Shown here: piece after piece, positions 1 to 10,328 of the stretch
Position numbering within the stretch: position 1 is the stretch's first letter
How the letters are laid out: each line of letters opens with the position of its first letter
Assembly (NCBI GenBank): GCA_947501325.1
Contig: CANMVC010000001.1
Coordinates: 496,001 to 560,000, forward strand
From: an uncultured Sphingomonadaceae bacterium
GTDB lineage: Bacteria; Pseudomonadota; Alphaproteobacteria; Sphingomonadales; Sphingomonadaceae
DNA length: 64,000 bases
Direction of reading: 5' to 3'
Position numbers and translations under genes: made by a program
Notes under the pieces: generated by a model
The model's database searches: none
What the model saw: only the letters and a program-made list of their open reading frames with translations
Told to the model about the DNA's origin: nothing

Positions 1-2
1 TT

Positions 3-464
3 GCGGTCATCGAATCCGCTGACAAGAAAAAGGCATTGCGCGAGGCGGCGGAGCAGGAAGAACGAGAATTTTACGAGAATAAAGCCAGCGATGAATGGCT
101 GGAAGCGCTCGGCCCACTCGGTACCGATGCGGACAAGCCTTTTCTGGAAACCGCGCCTTATCTGATTGTCATATTCGGCCAGCGCAAGGGCGGGATGATG
201 CCGGGCGAGATGAAGCAAAACTATTATGTGAACGAAAGCGTTGGCATTGCGACAGGCATGTTGATTACCGCATTACATGACGCCGGACTTGCCACCCTCA
301 CCCATACGCCCAATCCGATGAAATTTCTCAATGAACTGTGCGAGCGGCCAACCAACGAAAAGCCCATGATGGTCCTGGTTGTCGGCAAGCCTGCGCCTGA
401 TGCCACTATCCCCGTGCACGCTACAATTAAAAAACCACTGGACGCCATTGCTAGCTGGCTCTAG
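3..464 (+). CDS. Nitroreductase family protein (5' end truncated by window)
   Basis: Frame is open from the window start ([18 protein letters not shown]...). C-terminal nitroreductase-like segment [43 protein letters not shown]. Confidence 0.75.
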   Translation, partial: AVIESADKKKALREAAEQEEREFYENKASDEWLEALGPLGTDADKPFLETAPYLIVIFGQRKGGMMPGEMKQNYYVNESVGIATGMLITALHDAGLATLTHTPNPMKFLNELCERPTNEKPMMVLVVGKPAPDATIPVHATIKKPLDAIASWL

Positions 465-503
465 GAAGCTGTATTGCCCTTATAATACAGTAAGGATTTC
501 CTG

Positions 504-1748
504 ATGAACGCGACCACCAGCCAAGCCCGCCATATCACGCTTGACGCCTTACGCGGTTTCGCGGTCATGGGTATATTATGGATGAATATCGCGACCTTTG
601 GCTTCCCGGAAATGGCTTATATCAGCCCGATCATTGGTACAGTGGGTAGCCCTTCGGATATCGTTTCGTGGATGACCTCCTTCATCTTTTTTGACGGAAA
701 GATGCGGGCGATTTTCTCACTGCTATTTGGGGCCAGCATGATCCTGGTGATAGAGCGCGCGGCAGCGAGTGGGCAATCGACAGCGCAGGTGCATTATTCG
801 CGGATGTTCTGGCTCGCGATTTTCGGCCTTTGCCACTTTTATCTGCTGTGGTGGGGAGATATATTATTTCTCTATGCCGTATCCGGCGCGGTCGCGTATT
901 TGTTTCGTAACTGGTCTGGAGAAATGCTGATCAAAGGGGGCGTTCTTGCCTATATTATCGGTTCCGTTTTACTCACCATCGGCTTGGGGACCATGTTCTT
1001 TTTGCAAAACGAAGCCGCCCAGCCAGGGGCCGGTCAAGAAATCATCGAGGAATATGCTCTACTGATCGAAGAGCTTGGCGCTTCTGCTGAACAGCTCGCC
1101 ACAGAAACGGCTTTATATCGAGGATCCTTCACCCAGTTACTCATCGACAAACTAACCAACCAAGGTCTCACACCGTTTAAAAATTTATTCCTCGGCCCGT
1201 TGGAAACGATCCCCTTGATGATGATCGGCATGGGACTCTACAAGTCGGGCTTCATGCTCGGCCAATCAGACCGCCGGACCTATATCGGCATCGCCATTTG
1301 GGGCACGCTCATCGGTGGCCTGTTTTTCGCAGGCCTGTCATGGCTAGCGGCAAGCCGGGATTTTGAGCTCATTCTTATGATGAACATCACGCAGGCCTGG
1401 GCGAGCTTACCGCGTTTATTGATGGCGGCGGGATATATCGGACTGCTGATACTTCTTATCCAGCGTTTTTCCAGCGATCCGTTGCTCCACCGCGTTGCGG
1501 CCGCCGGCCGAGTGGCCTTTTCCAACTATCTCGGCACCAGCATCGTCATGGCATTTCTGTTCTACGGCTGGGGCTTGGGGCTTTTCGGCACCGTCGGCCG
1601 CGCCCAGCTGATATTGTTGGTACTCGGCAGCTGGATTACCATGTTGCTGTGGTCAAAGCCTTGGCTGACACGATACCGTTATGGGCCGCTGGAATGGCTG
1701 TGGCGCTCCTTGGCGCGGCGCGAGCGGCAGCCGATGATGATTAGTTAG
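504..1748 (+). CDS. DUF418 domain-containing membrane protein
   Basis: 414 aa, multiple TM segments, N-terminal LDALRGFAVMGILWMNI and C-terminal RYRYGPLEWLWRSL typical of the DUF418/YeiB family. Confidence 0.85.
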   Translation: MNATTSQARHITLDALRGFAVMGILWMNIATFGFPEMAYISPIIGTVGSPSDIVSWMTSFIFFDGKMRAIFSLLFGASMILVIERAAASGQSTAQVHYSRMFWLAIFGLCHFYLLWWGDILFLYAVSGAVAYLFRNWSGEMLIKGGVLAYIIGSVLLTIGLGTMFFLQNEAAQPGAGQEIIEEYALLIEELGASAEQLATETALYRGSFTQLLIDKLTNQGLTPFKNLFLGPLETIPLMMIGMGLYKSGFMLGQSDRRTYIGIAIWGTLIGGLFFAGLSWLAASRDFELILMMNITQAWASLPRLLMAAGYIGLLILLIQRFSSDPLLHRVAAAGRVAFSNYLGTSIVMAFLFYGWGLGLFGTVGRAQLILLVLGSWITMLLWSKPWLTRYRYGPLEWLWRSLARRERQPMMIS

Positions 1749-1910
1749 CTCTGGATTGCTGATCGTCGTCGATAACAGCGGCTTAATCGTTCGATCTGGC
1801 CACTTGCAATACAGAATTCAAAATTGAGCTGCGCAAAAAGCGTGAACGGCACACTTTTGCTATTGCGATCTATTCTCATTAGCTATATACGAGTCGCATA
1901 AGGAGCCGAT

Positions 1911-2081
1911 ATGGTTGTCTGTGTTTGTAATGCGATCAAAGAAAAAGACCTTCGCGCCGCGGTGCGTAGCGGTTCGGACAGGCCCAGTCAGGTCTATGCC
2001 CAACTCGGTCGCAAGCCAAAATGTGGCCAATGCTTATCGTTTGCGCGAACCATTATCGAAAATGAAGTTGCGACCGCTTAG
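1911..2081 (+). CDS. bfd: Bacterioferritin-associated ferredoxin, [2Fe-2S]
   Basis: Hand translation MVVCVCNAIKEKDLRAAVRSGSDRPSQVYAQLGRKPKCGQCLSFARTIIENEVATA*; CxC...CxxC ligands, AAGGAG ribosome site upstream, directly before bfr. Missing from the ORF track (56 aa; the listed ORF 1915..2109 is another frame). Confidence 0.9.
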   Translation: MVVCVCNAIKEKDLRAAVRSGSDRPSQVYAQLGRKPKCGQCLSFARTIIENEVATA

Positions 2082-2199
2082 CATTCTCTTTAGCAAACTA
2101 CTGAAATAATTACTTTTTCTTGGGAACAACAGCTTTCCTACACGGCTGCGCTCGTGTATAGAGCTATTAACTGATTTCCCCGTCAAAAAGGATTATGCC

Positions 2200-2676
2200 A
2201 TGAAGGGTGACGCAAAAGTCATTGATTATTTGAACGAAGCGCTGAAAAATGAACTCACCGCGATCAACCAATATTTTCTACACAGCAAGATGTTGGACAA
2301 CTGGGGTGTCAGCAAACTTGCGAAATTCGAATATGAAGAATCCATCGACGAAATGAAACATGCCGACAAGCTGGCAGAGCGGATTTTGTTTTTGGATGGC
2401 CTGCCAAACTTCCAGTTGCTCGGGCGTTTGAAAATTGGCGAATCTGTGGAAGAAATTCTTAAAGCAGACCTTGCTCTTGAAAATGAGGCATTACCGCCGC
2501 TGAAAGACGGTATCGAGCATTGTGAAAAAGTCCGCGACTATGTGACGCGCGATCTGTTTGCTGAAATCCTGGAAAGCGAAGAAGAACATGTCGATACGCT
2601 CGAGAAGCAGTTTGATATGATCGAGCGCATGGGCATCGAAAACTATGTCCAACTGCAGTCAGAGCCTACTGAATAA
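2200..2676 (+). CDS. bfr: Bacterioferritin
   Basis: 158 aa; MKGDAKVIDYLNEALKNELTAINQYFLHSKM, heme-ligand context DEMKHADKL. Confidence 0.95.
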   Translation: MKGDAKVIDYLNEALKNELTAINQYFLHSKMLDNWGVSKLAKFEYEESIDEMKHADKLAERILFLDGLPNFQLLGRLKIGESVEEILKADLALENEALPPLKDGIEHCEKVRDYVTRDLFAEILESEEEHVDTLEKQFDMIERMGIENYVQLQSEPTE

Positions 2677-2680
2677 GCGA

Positions 2681-3118
2681 TCAGCTATTGGTAACATGAT
2701 TGCCAAGACTAGAGGACCGGCGTCCGAATCCTACGGATTGACGCTGGACCACTGGGCTTGATTCATATTCCAATATTGGCATCGTTTCTTCAAATAATGG
2801 CCTTAAACCAACGACCTGCTCGATGATTTCATCAGGTGTCTCTTGATGCTCAACACATTTTCGCGCTGTCATTTCGATTAATTCGGCAACCGCCGCCAAT
2901 CGGATCGCGCCAAATTGCAGGGACTCGCCCTTAAGCTTATGCGCCGGCATGATGATCTGGGCCGCATCCTTGGCCCGCATCGCCGTTTCGATCTTTGCGA
3001 TTGATTGGGCCCCATCTTCTCGGAAATAGCCCAATATGCGGACAAAATCAGGCCCCAGCGAAGAGCGTATTTCGCTATAGACCGCCCAGTCAATCAATTC
3101 GCTATCAAGCTGCGCCAA
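2681..3118 (-). CDS. Hpt (histidine phosphotransfer) domain protein
   Basis: 145 aa with AHKLKGES phospho-histidine motif. Confidence 0.8.
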   Translation of the reverse strand: MAQLDSELIDWAVYSEIRSSLGPDFVRILGYFREDGAQSIAKIETAMRAKDAAQIIMPAHKLKGESLQFGAIRLAAVAELIEMTARKCVEHQETPDEIIEQVVGLRPLFEETMPILEYESSPVVQRQSVGFGRRSSSLGNHVTNS

Positions 3119-3251
3119 AGATCATATCCCTAAGAGAAACAAATGAAATAATATTCCTAGAGCTAAGTCTAGAACCCAAACTGTAAAGACTTGGTTATCA
3201 GCATGGAAAAATAGTTAACTATGATCGATTTTGAGTTGCTGGTTGAACTGA

Positions 3252-4643
3252 TCAATCCTTGTCGTGATAAGGATTTTTTGGTGACCGGATGATCAAGCGT
3301 ATCGGTACACCCCCAAAACCAAGCTTTTTACGAATGCCATTCGTCAGATATCGGCGATAGCTTTCGGGCAAGTCGTCCACCCGCGTTCCAAAAATGACGA
3401 AAGACGGTGGCCGGGTCTTGGCCTGGGTAATGTAGCGCAACTTGATCCGTTTCCCGCCCGGTGCAGGTGGTGGATTGTCGTCTATCGCATCCTCAAACCA
3501 ACGGTTTAACTGGCCGGTAGGAACCCGCTGGGACCAGATTCGCCGGGTGTTGAACGCAGCTTTCATAAGCTGGTCAATCCCTTTGCCGGTAAAGGCAGAA
3601 ACCGCAATCATCGGAACATCACGAACCTGCGCCAGACCATCATCTAGTGCAGCACGGATACCGTTAAACAATTGGCTTGGCCCTTCGGCGACATCCCACT
3701 TGTTGATGGCAATGACCAAACAGCGCCCTTCCTGAATGGTTTGGTCAGCTATTCGGAGATCTTGCGCTTCCAGCCCCTTGGTTGCATCCAGCAGCAAAAC
3801 CACCACTTCAGCAAAATCAATGGCGCGCTTGGCATCTGCGACAGACAATTTTTCCAGCTTATCTTCGACTTTGGCGCGCTTTCGCATGCCCGCTGTATCG
3901 ATCAACCGGACTTTGCGATTGGGTTCTACGCCATCAAGCTTTTCATCCTCGGTCAGTGCATTGTCATACCAGACCCATTCCACGGCAATGCTATCGCGCG
4001 TAATGCCGGCCTCAGGACCGGTAATCAGACGATCTTCGTCGAGCATCTTGTTGATTAGGGTCGATTTCCCCGCATTTGGCCGGCCGACAATCGCCAGTTT
4101 AAGTGGCGAGCTTTCATCAACCGGTTCATCCTGAGCCGCAGCCTCGAAAGCCTCCACATAGGGACGTATCGCCTGAAACAGATCCGCAATGCCATCGCCA
4201 TGTTCTGCGCTCAATGGTATCGGGTCGCCGAAACCAAGTGCGTAGCTTTCCAATATGCCGGATTCCGCAGCTTTTCCTTCGGCTTTGTTTACCAGCAACA
4301 CGACCGGAGTCTTGGAACCCCGCAACCAACGAGCAATTTCTTCATCAAGCGGCGTCAGTCCAGCCCGGCCGTCAATCACGAACAGGGCCAACTCGGCTCC
4401 GGCAACGGCCAATTCGGTCTGATGCCGCATACGTCCCGGGAGGCTTTTGGCGTCTTCGTCTTCGTACCCAGCTGTATCGATGATGTTAAATTCAAGCCCA
4501 AGCAGATTGGCGGCGCCCTCCCGTCGGTCACGGGTGACACCCGGGCGATCATCAACCAGCGCCAGCTTCTTGCCGACGAGACGGTTGAACAGGGTAGACT
4601 TGCCAACATTGGGCCGCCCGATAATTGCAATATTGGGCAGCAT
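3252..4643 (-). CDS. der: Ribosome biogenesis GTPase Der (EngA), tandem GTPase
   Basis: Two G1 motifs (GRPNVGKST, GRPNAGKST) and C-terminal KH-like domain. Confidence 0.97.
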   Translation of the reverse strand: MLPNIAIIGRPNVGKSTLFNRLVGKKLALVDDRPGVTRDRREGAANLLGLEFNIIDTAGYEDEDAKSLPGRMRHQTELAVAGAELALFVIDGRAGLTPLDEEIARWLRGSKTPVVLLVNKAEGKAAESGILESYALGFGDPIPLSAEHGDGIADLFQAIRPYVEAFEAAAQDEPVDESSPLKLAIVGRPNAGKSTLINKMLDEDRLITGPEAGITRDSIAVEWVWYDNALTEDEKLDGVEPNRKVRLIDTAGMRKRAKVEDKLEKLSVADAKRAIDFAEVVVLLLDATKGLEAQDLRIADQTIQEGRCLVIAINKWDVAEGPSQLFNGIRAALDDGLAQVRDVPMIAVSAFTGKGIDQLMKAAFNTRRIWSQRVPTGQLNRWFEDAIDDNPPPAPGGKRIKLRYITQAKTRPPSFVIFGTRVDDLPESYRRYLTNGIRKKLGFGGVPIRLIIRSPKNPYHDKD

Positions 4644-4673
4644 ATGGCTGTTCCCGTTCCTTATCTAAAGACC

Positions 4674-6020
4674 TTACCGGAACGCAGAAATGCGGCCGCT
4701 ATTGTCCAATATATAGAGCATCTCACCGGCCACAATCGGCGGTAAGGAAACGCTCTGTTTCAGATCAACCAAAGTTGTGCTGCTGCCCTCCGCAAGAGAG
4801 ATAGAAACGACCTCACCTTCCGTACTAGCAACGATCAAGCGATTGCCCGCGAGCACCGGTCCCGTCCAGTTGATCGGATTTTTCTTTTTCTCTTCGTTGC
4901 GAAAAGCAGCCAACTGGCTGATCCACCGCACTTTTCCGGTGGGCCGGGCAATGCAAAGCAGTTTCGCATCGTCGGTAAGCACAAACACCCATTCCCCGGA
5001 CACAACCGGAGTAGCAATACCGGCTATATTGAGTTCCCAAATACGCTGCCCTGTGACGAGTTCATAAGCCGCCATCCGGCCGCCTTGTCCCAAAGCAAAC
5101 ACGCGCCCGCGATCAATCACTGGATCTGCGTCAATGTCCGATAAAGTCGCAACCGATGTCGAAATACTGGTCCGTGCCAACGCATCATTCCACAGATTAC
5201 GGCCATTTTCATACCGATAGGCTGTGAGTTCGCCAGATGAATAGCCTGCGATTACTGTCCCTTGAGCAGCCGCTGGTGCCGCAACACCAAAAATGCCGGC
5301 AAGTCCGACCGTTCCGGCTTCATTCCACTGGATGGATCCATCGCTCTGGCTCAAAGCATAAATCTGGTTATCTTGCGTCATGACATAGACATTGCCATTC
5401 GAAATGGTCGGAGCGCCCCGCAGTGGACCAGCTGGTCGGACTTTCCAGAGCTGACTACCATCAGCTGCATTCAGCGCGACGACATCGCCAACGCCATTTG
5501 TTGCATAGACCATCGTACCCGAAGCACTGACACCACCGCCAAAACGCGATGGTTTCCCATCGCTTTTCACTTCCATTTGCGTGGACCAGACCTTTGCGCC
5601 GGTAGCAGCATCGAAAGCATGTACCGTGGCTTGGGTATCCACGGCATAAAGACGCCCATCGGCCACCACAGGACTAGCAGCCAGCCGCTCACGCTTTGTT
5701 GTTCCACTGATGTCGGCTGTCCATACCCGGGTAGAAGCCGAGCCCAAAGCCACATGCCCAACTGATTTTCCAGCGTTGCCACCAGATTGCGCCCAGTCTG
5801 CATTGGCACGCGGCGCTGGCACGATCACCTGAATACCCGCAAGAGCGGGATCAACGGTTGCGCCACTTTCGCCGGTCAGAATATTTGTACGCTTGCCTAA
5901 TGTCGGGGTCGCTTTTTTGTCATCGCCATCGCCGCCCAATATCGAGCATCCAGATAAGATGGAAACAGTTATCAGGCCCGCACAAATCTTGGCGAAATAG
6001 TTGTTTTTAGCCGAAATCAT
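4674..6020 (-). CDS. bamB: Outer membrane assembly lipoprotein BamB (PQQ-like beta-propeller)
   Basis: Lipobox LSGCS, PQQ-type repeats, adjacent to der and a YfgM-like TPR protein. Confidence 0.85.
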   Translation of the reverse strand: MISAKNNYFAKICAGLITVSILSGCSILGGDGDDKKATPTLGKRTNILTGESGATVDPALAGIQVIVPAPRANADWAQSGGNAGKSVGHVALGSASTRVWTADISGTTKRERLAASPVVADGRLYAVDTQATVHAFDAATGAKVWSTQMEVKSDGKPSRFGGGVSASGTMVYATNGVGDVVALNAADGSQLWKVRPAGPLRGAPTISNGNVYVMTQDNQIYALSQSDGSIQWNEAGTVGLAGIFGVAAPAAAQGTVIAGYSSGELTAYRYENGRNLWNDALARTSISTSVATLSDIDADPVIDRGRVFALGQGGRMAAYELVTGQRIWELNIAGIATPVVSGEWVFVLTDDAKLLCIARPTGKVRWISQLAAFRNEEKKKNPINWTGPVLAGNRLIVASTEGEVVSISLAEGSSTTLVDLKQSVSLPPIVAGEMLYILDNSGRISAFR

Positions 6021-6820
6021 TACTCTGATTCTCCCTCACTGGCCGCTGAGGCAGATGTATCTGCAGACGTCGCGGTAGCATTAATTTCTCCGTCAGTATC
6101 GAGTTCGACGGCATCAATTCCCTGAACACCCGCCATTTGCAAAGCGCGGGACCGAATCGTTGGTGGAACAGTCTCGTCTTTTGCCAATTGCGCAAATAAC
6201 GGCCCAGCAAGATCCGCTTTGTTCAAATTTAAATAGGACAGGGCAACCATTTCTCCGGCGCTGCCAAACCAAGGATTATTGGGCACAGCGAGTGGTTTCA
6301 AGCGATCAATAACCTCTTGCGGCTCCAGCGAATCAAATTCAGCCGTTGTCTGGCGGATGAGCGCCAGATCACGAAATGGCTGTGGCAAGTCAGTATCGGA
6401 AACGATAGCCTTATAGCCTTCGACCGCTGCTTTCGTGTCTTGTTTCTCCAAAGCGATATTGGCTTGCATCAATTTTGCAGCGGCCCGATAGCCCTTCTGA
6501 TTCGCTTCTTCCAACGATTTCAGAGCCGTTGAAGCACCGTCCAAATTGTTGCGTTTCACGCTATCGATAGCGGCAACATATTCCTCGCTGCGCACACCGG
6601 CTTCTTCATCAAGACTGTTATTATAAAATATCCATCCTGCCAGTGATGCCAGACCAACCACGACTGCTATGCCAATCCACACGCCATAGCGACGCCCAAA
6701 ATTTTTCAGATCATCTTCCCGGACAGCATCATCAACTTCACGCATGAACACTTGTTCTGAACGATCTGGCTTTTCTTCTGGCGTGTTTTTATCGTCTTTG
6801 GCCAACCCGGCCTCCTTCAA
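6020..6820 (-). CDS. TPR / YfgM-like membrane-anchored protein
   Basis: Single N-terminal TM and TPR-like helices; neighbour of bamB as in many proteobacteria. Confidence 0.75.
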   Translation of the reverse strand: MKEAGLAKDDKNTPEEKPDRSEQVFMREVDDAVREDDLKNFGRRYGVWIGIAVVVGLASLAGWIFYNNSLDEEAGVRSEEYVAAIDSVKRNNLDGASTALKSLEEANQKGYRAAAKLMQANIALEKQDTKAAVEGYKAIVSDTDLPQPFRDLALIRQTTAEFDSLEPQEVIDRLKPLAVPNNPWFGSAGEMVALSYLNLNKADLAGPLFAQLAKDETVPPTIRSRALQMAGVQGIDAVELDTDGEINATATSADTSASAASEGESE

Positions 6821-6958
6821 TATTTAATCATGTTGGAGAGCATAAATGCGCCTCCCAAAAATCCATCGCCTGTCCTTTACCGATGGTATGCGAAAAGTCC
6901 AAGTATATCGACCATTTCCAGATGCTGAACGGTTGGATATTTTTTCAGGGCGTTGGCG

Positions 6959-7831
6959 TTATTTTTTTGGTTGATAGAGCTGTTCAGGCCCGGGGAAACT
7001 GCGACTGCGAACGTCTCCGGCATAGTCGGCTGCTGCCTGTTCGATATTTTCCGAAATGTTGTGATAGCGCTTCACAAAACGAGCCGTGCGTTCGAACATG
7101 CCCAGCATGTCTTCTGTTACCAGCACTTGACCATCGCATTGCGCCGAGGCACCGATGCCGATGGTTATGGCGCCGACAGCTTCAGTCACCTCGATCGCTA
7201 TAGGTTCCAATACCCCTTCCAAGACAATCGCAAAGGCTCCTGCTTGGTCGAGCGCTATGGCATCGCCCACGATTTTCTTGGCCTCCGCATCACTGCGTCC
7301 CCGGGCGGCATAGCCCCCCAGCACGTTAATCGCCTGTGGTGTCAAACCTACATGGCCGACCACGGGGATCCCTCTATCTACCAGAAAACGGACGGTTTCC
7401 GCCATCACTTCTCCACCCTCCAGCTTGACCGCAGCAGCGCCGGTTTCCTTTAAAATCCGCGCAGCATTCTCATAAGCTATCTGGGCCGATGCCTCATAAG
7501 AACCGAACGGCATATCGACCACCACAACACTGTGATAGCTTCCGCGCACGACAGCCGCTCCATGATTGCACATCATGTCCAACGTCACCGGGATTGTGGA
7601 CGGCAGGCCGTAAATGACCTGGGCAAGAGAATCTCCAACCAACAACATATCGCAGTGCGCATCCAGAAGCTGCGCGGTCCGCGCGGTATATGCAGTTAGC
7701 ATCACCACGGGATCCTCCGTCACGCCATCAACTTTCCGTCTTTGAATTTTAGGAACCGAAAGCCGTTTCATCGGCTGCGGTGTCGGATTGGCACGGCTGG
7801 TAGCCGTGTCGAGTGTATATGTAGTGGACAT
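6959..7831 (-). CDS. panB: 3-methyl-2-oxobutanoate hydroxymethyltransferase
   Basis: MLTAYTARTAQLLDAHCDMLLVGDSLAQVIYG and GHVGLTPQ motifs; start chosen at MSTTYTL (ORF extends to 7852). Confidence 0.93.
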   Translation of the reverse strand: MSTTYTLDTATSRANPTPQPMKRLSVPKIQRRKVDGVTEDPVVMLTAYTARTAQLLDAHCDMLLVGDSLAQVIYGLPSTIPVTLDMMCNHGAAVVRGSYHSVVVVDMPFGSYEASAQIAYENAARILKETGAAAVKLEGGEVMAETVRFLVDRGIPVVGHVGLTPQAINVLGGYAARGRSDAEAKKIVGDAIALDQAGAFAIVLEGVLEPIAIEVTEAVGAITIGIGASAQCDGQVLVTEDMLGMFERTARFVKRYHNISENIEQAAADYAGDVRSRSFPGPEQLYQPKK

Positions 7832-8028
7832 AACTTGTTTGATAACTCCCACAAAACAATAAGGCCAGCGCTGCGTTTAATCGGAAATTACGGCATCAAA
7901 TAGGCGTTTCGTAACTCATCTCAATATTTCTCCCATTCCAGATAATCGGCATATGTCCGATTTCCTTTATACAGCCTGATGACGAGAGCCTTTGTGATGG
8001 TCGGATCGACCATCACCTTCACAAACCA

Positions 8029-9132
8029 TTACTCGCTTCCAAACTGTTCCACAGCCATAACCGCTTCACGCGGATTATCGCTGAACAAGCCATCAATACC
8101 CGTCGCCAGATAAGCTTTCATCTCGGCCTTTACATCGCCAATGTCAGAGGCTTCATAGCCGCCTTGAAACTCGGTCGGCAAAAAGACGTTTTCTATGCGG
8201 AACGTCCATGGATGCACCACAAGTTCTGCGTCATGCGCATCAGCGACTAAGCTAGTGGGTTTTTTCAAGCGTCCCTGTTCATCGCGGTCGATGACAAGCG
8301 ATTTTGATGGCCCCAGGCCGCTGGCATATTTGGCGATATCCGACAATCCTGCAGGTGTGACCATATCTGCATATGTCAAATCATCCCGGTCTGGCGGTCC
8401 TCCTTGATCGGCAACCAATTGTACGAGTCGGATTTTAGTTCTCTTGGCCAGATCCTGCAAATTACCCACCTCAAAGGACTGGATAAAAACCGGATCATCC
8501 GCACCATCAAAGCCATATTCTTTCAATAATTCCAACATCGGCTTTTCATGGGCCAGACCGATAGACGCAAAATAGGAAGGATGCTTGGTCTCAGGATAGA
8601 CACCAACCCGCTCGCCCGTCTGTGCCTCATGCTCTTTGAGCAGCTGTAACACTTCTTCAAAGGTTGGGATTTCCCATTGTCCGTCACCCGCCGCATTTTG
8701 GGGGCGCACTTTCGGCAGCCGTTCCTTGGCACGCAGTGTCTTCAATTCAGCCAAAGTGAAGTCTTCCGTAAACCAGCCGTTATAGTCCTGACCGTCAATG
8801 ACCTTGGTCGTTTTGCGATCGGAAAATTCCGGCTTCTCCGCAACATCAGTCGTACCGCTTATCTCATTTTCATGCCGCGCAACCAAAATGCCATCCTTGG
8901 TCAAAACCAGATCTGGCTCGATAAAATCCGCGCCATAATCAATCGCGATTCGATAGGCTTCTAACGTGTGTTCGACTCTGTCTCCGCTAGCCCCACGATG
9001 CGCAATCACCAACGGGGATTCGCCGCTCAGTGTCGGTGCTGTTCTGACGACCATTTCGCTATCCTCCCCTGAGGCGTTGCATGCGCTTGCCATGATCAAC
9101 AAAGACACGGCGACAAGAGCGCGACGGATCAT
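8029..9132 (-). CDS. glpQ: Glycerophosphodiester phosphodiesterase (exported/lipoprotein)
   Basis: IAHRGASGDRVEHTLEAYRIAIDYGADFIEPDLV GDPD motif; signal peptide if started at MIRRALV. Confidence 0.85.
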   Translation of the reverse strand: MIRRALVAVSLLIMASACNASGEDSEMVVRTAPTLSGESPLVIAHRGASGDRVEHTLEAYRIAIDYGADFIEPDLVLTKDGILVARHENEISGTTDVAEKPEFSDRKTTKVIDGQDYNGWFTEDFTLAELKTLRAKERLPKVRPQNAAGDGQWEIPTFEEVLQLLKEHEAQTGERVGVYPETKHPSYFASIGLAHEKPMLELLKEYGFDGADDPVFIQSFEVGNLQDLAKRTKIRLVQLVADQGGPPDRDDLTYADMVTPAGLSDIAKYASGLGPSKSLVIDRDEQGRLKKPTSLVADAHDAELVVHPWTFRIENVFLPTEFQGGYEASDIGDVKAEMKAYLATGIDGLFSDNPREAVMAVEQFGSE

Positions 9133-9428
9133 TAATCCGACACTTCCACGCCGTTCCAAAACGCAATCCGGTCCTTGATTTCACTCGCGGCTTCTTTGGG
9201 TTCGGCATAATACCAAGCTGCGTCGGGATTGGTCTCTCCTTCAACGGTCAACGTGTGATAGGACGCCGTTCCCTTCCAGGGACAGAAGCTAGTTTTTTCG
9301 CTGTCCACCAGCATCCTGGGCTTCACGGAATCGCGCGGGAAATAATGATTGCCTTCGACAACCACTGTATCTTCGCTTTCCGCAATTATTGCGCCTTTCC
9401 ATTTTGCCGTAACCATAGCTTTCTCCAT
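9132..9428 (-). CDS. DUF427 domain-containing protein
   Basis: 98 aa; KWKGAIIAESEDTVVVEGNHYFPRDSV...TSFCPWKGTASYHTL...AWYYAEPKE. Confidence 0.85.
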   Translation of the reverse strand: MEKAMVTAKWKGAIIAESEDTVVVEGNHYFPRDSVKPRMLVDSEKTSFCPWKGTASYHTLTVEGETNPDAAWYYAEPKEAASEIKDRIAFWNGVEVSD

Positions 9429-9937
9429 TGTTTCAGACCAAGGACTGTCACCACCAACACCATCAGCGGTGTCCAGATCCAGATAGCCTCTGATTGTAAC
9501 ACTTTCATGCCTCGGGCAGAGATAAAATTTGATATGCCTATTGGCGATACGGCAATCGGTGTCGCTGGCGCAAAATGGCGGGTTTCATCCCACGGCCAAA
9601 ACAGCGCTGCGCCCAAACCGCCATTGGTCAGCATGTCCAAAAACCCGTGCGATGCCATGGCGACGAACAGGAACAGACCGGCAATCACGTATCGTTGCGG
9701 GCGGATAAGTGCGACCGCCAACAGGGCCGCCACCGCTGCGAACAGAAGCGAATGGGTAGCCCCGCGATGACCCCAGCTATGGCCATAGTCGATACCCATC
9801 GGAAAGCCGATGACATCCACATCAGGCAGCATTGCAAAGATGATACCGGTGGCGATCACCGGAACAGGCAATCTTCCCCGACCCAAACATAACGCACCGG
9901 CAATCGGTACGGCTGCATGGGACATAATGGTGGGCAC
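9386..9937 (-). CDS. Metal-dependent hydrolase, YdjM-like membrane protein
   Basis: HSWGHRGATHSLLFA and ASHGFLDMLTNGG motifs, several TMs. Confidence 0.75.
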   Translation of the reverse strand: MPTIMSHAAVPIAGALCLGRGRLPVPVIATGIIFAMLPDVDVIGFPMGIDYGHSWGHRGATHSLLFAAVAALLAVALIRPQRYVIAGLFLFVAMASHGFLDMLTNGGLGAALFWPWDETRHFAPATPIAVSPIGISNFISARGMKVLQSEAIWIWTPLMVLVVTVLGLKQWRKLWLRQNGKAQ

Positions 9938-9949
9938 AACTGCGCCGGG

Positions 9950-10318
9950 CTAACTGTTACGAGCCGTCAGTCCAGCCGCTTCGTAATCCGCTGCTTTAAA
10001 GCCGACCACCAATTCTTCGCCATGCTCCAGCACCGGCCGTTTGATCATGCTCGGGTTTTCGACCATCAGCATAATCGCGCTATTCTCGTCGATATTTTCC
10101 TTCATCATCGCTGGCAGCTTCTTGAAGGTAGTGCCGCGTTTATTGAGCAGCGGTTCCCAACCCACCTGCATCACCCAAAGCTCCAGCATATCCTTTGTAA
10201 TTCCGGATTTTTTATAGTCGTGGAAGACATAGTTTATACCGTTCCGCTCCATCCAGTTGCGTGCCTTTTTAATCGTGTCGCAATTGGAAATGCCGTACAT
10301 TTTCGTTTCGTTAGCCAT
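9950..10318 (-). CDS. ArsC/Spx family reductase-like protein
   Basis: MYGISNCDTIKKARNWMERNGINYVFHDYKK; start chosen at MANETKMYG (ORF open to 10444). Confidence 0.85.
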   Translation of the reverse strand: MANETKMYGISNCDTIKKARNWMERNGINYVFHDYKKSGITKDMLELWVMQVGWEPLLNKRGTTFKKLPAMMKENIDENSAIMLMVENPSMIKRPVLEHGEELVVGFKAADYEAAGLTARNS

Positions 10319-10328
10319 TATCTTCACC

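Noticed and set aside
1820-1880. Possible Fur/Irr box before bfd
   Set aside because: AT-rich stretch only weakly resembles Fur boxes; no clear palindrome
1915-2109. ORF 1915-2109 from the track
   Set aside because: Wrong frame over bfd; the 1911-2081 frame gives a clear Bfd
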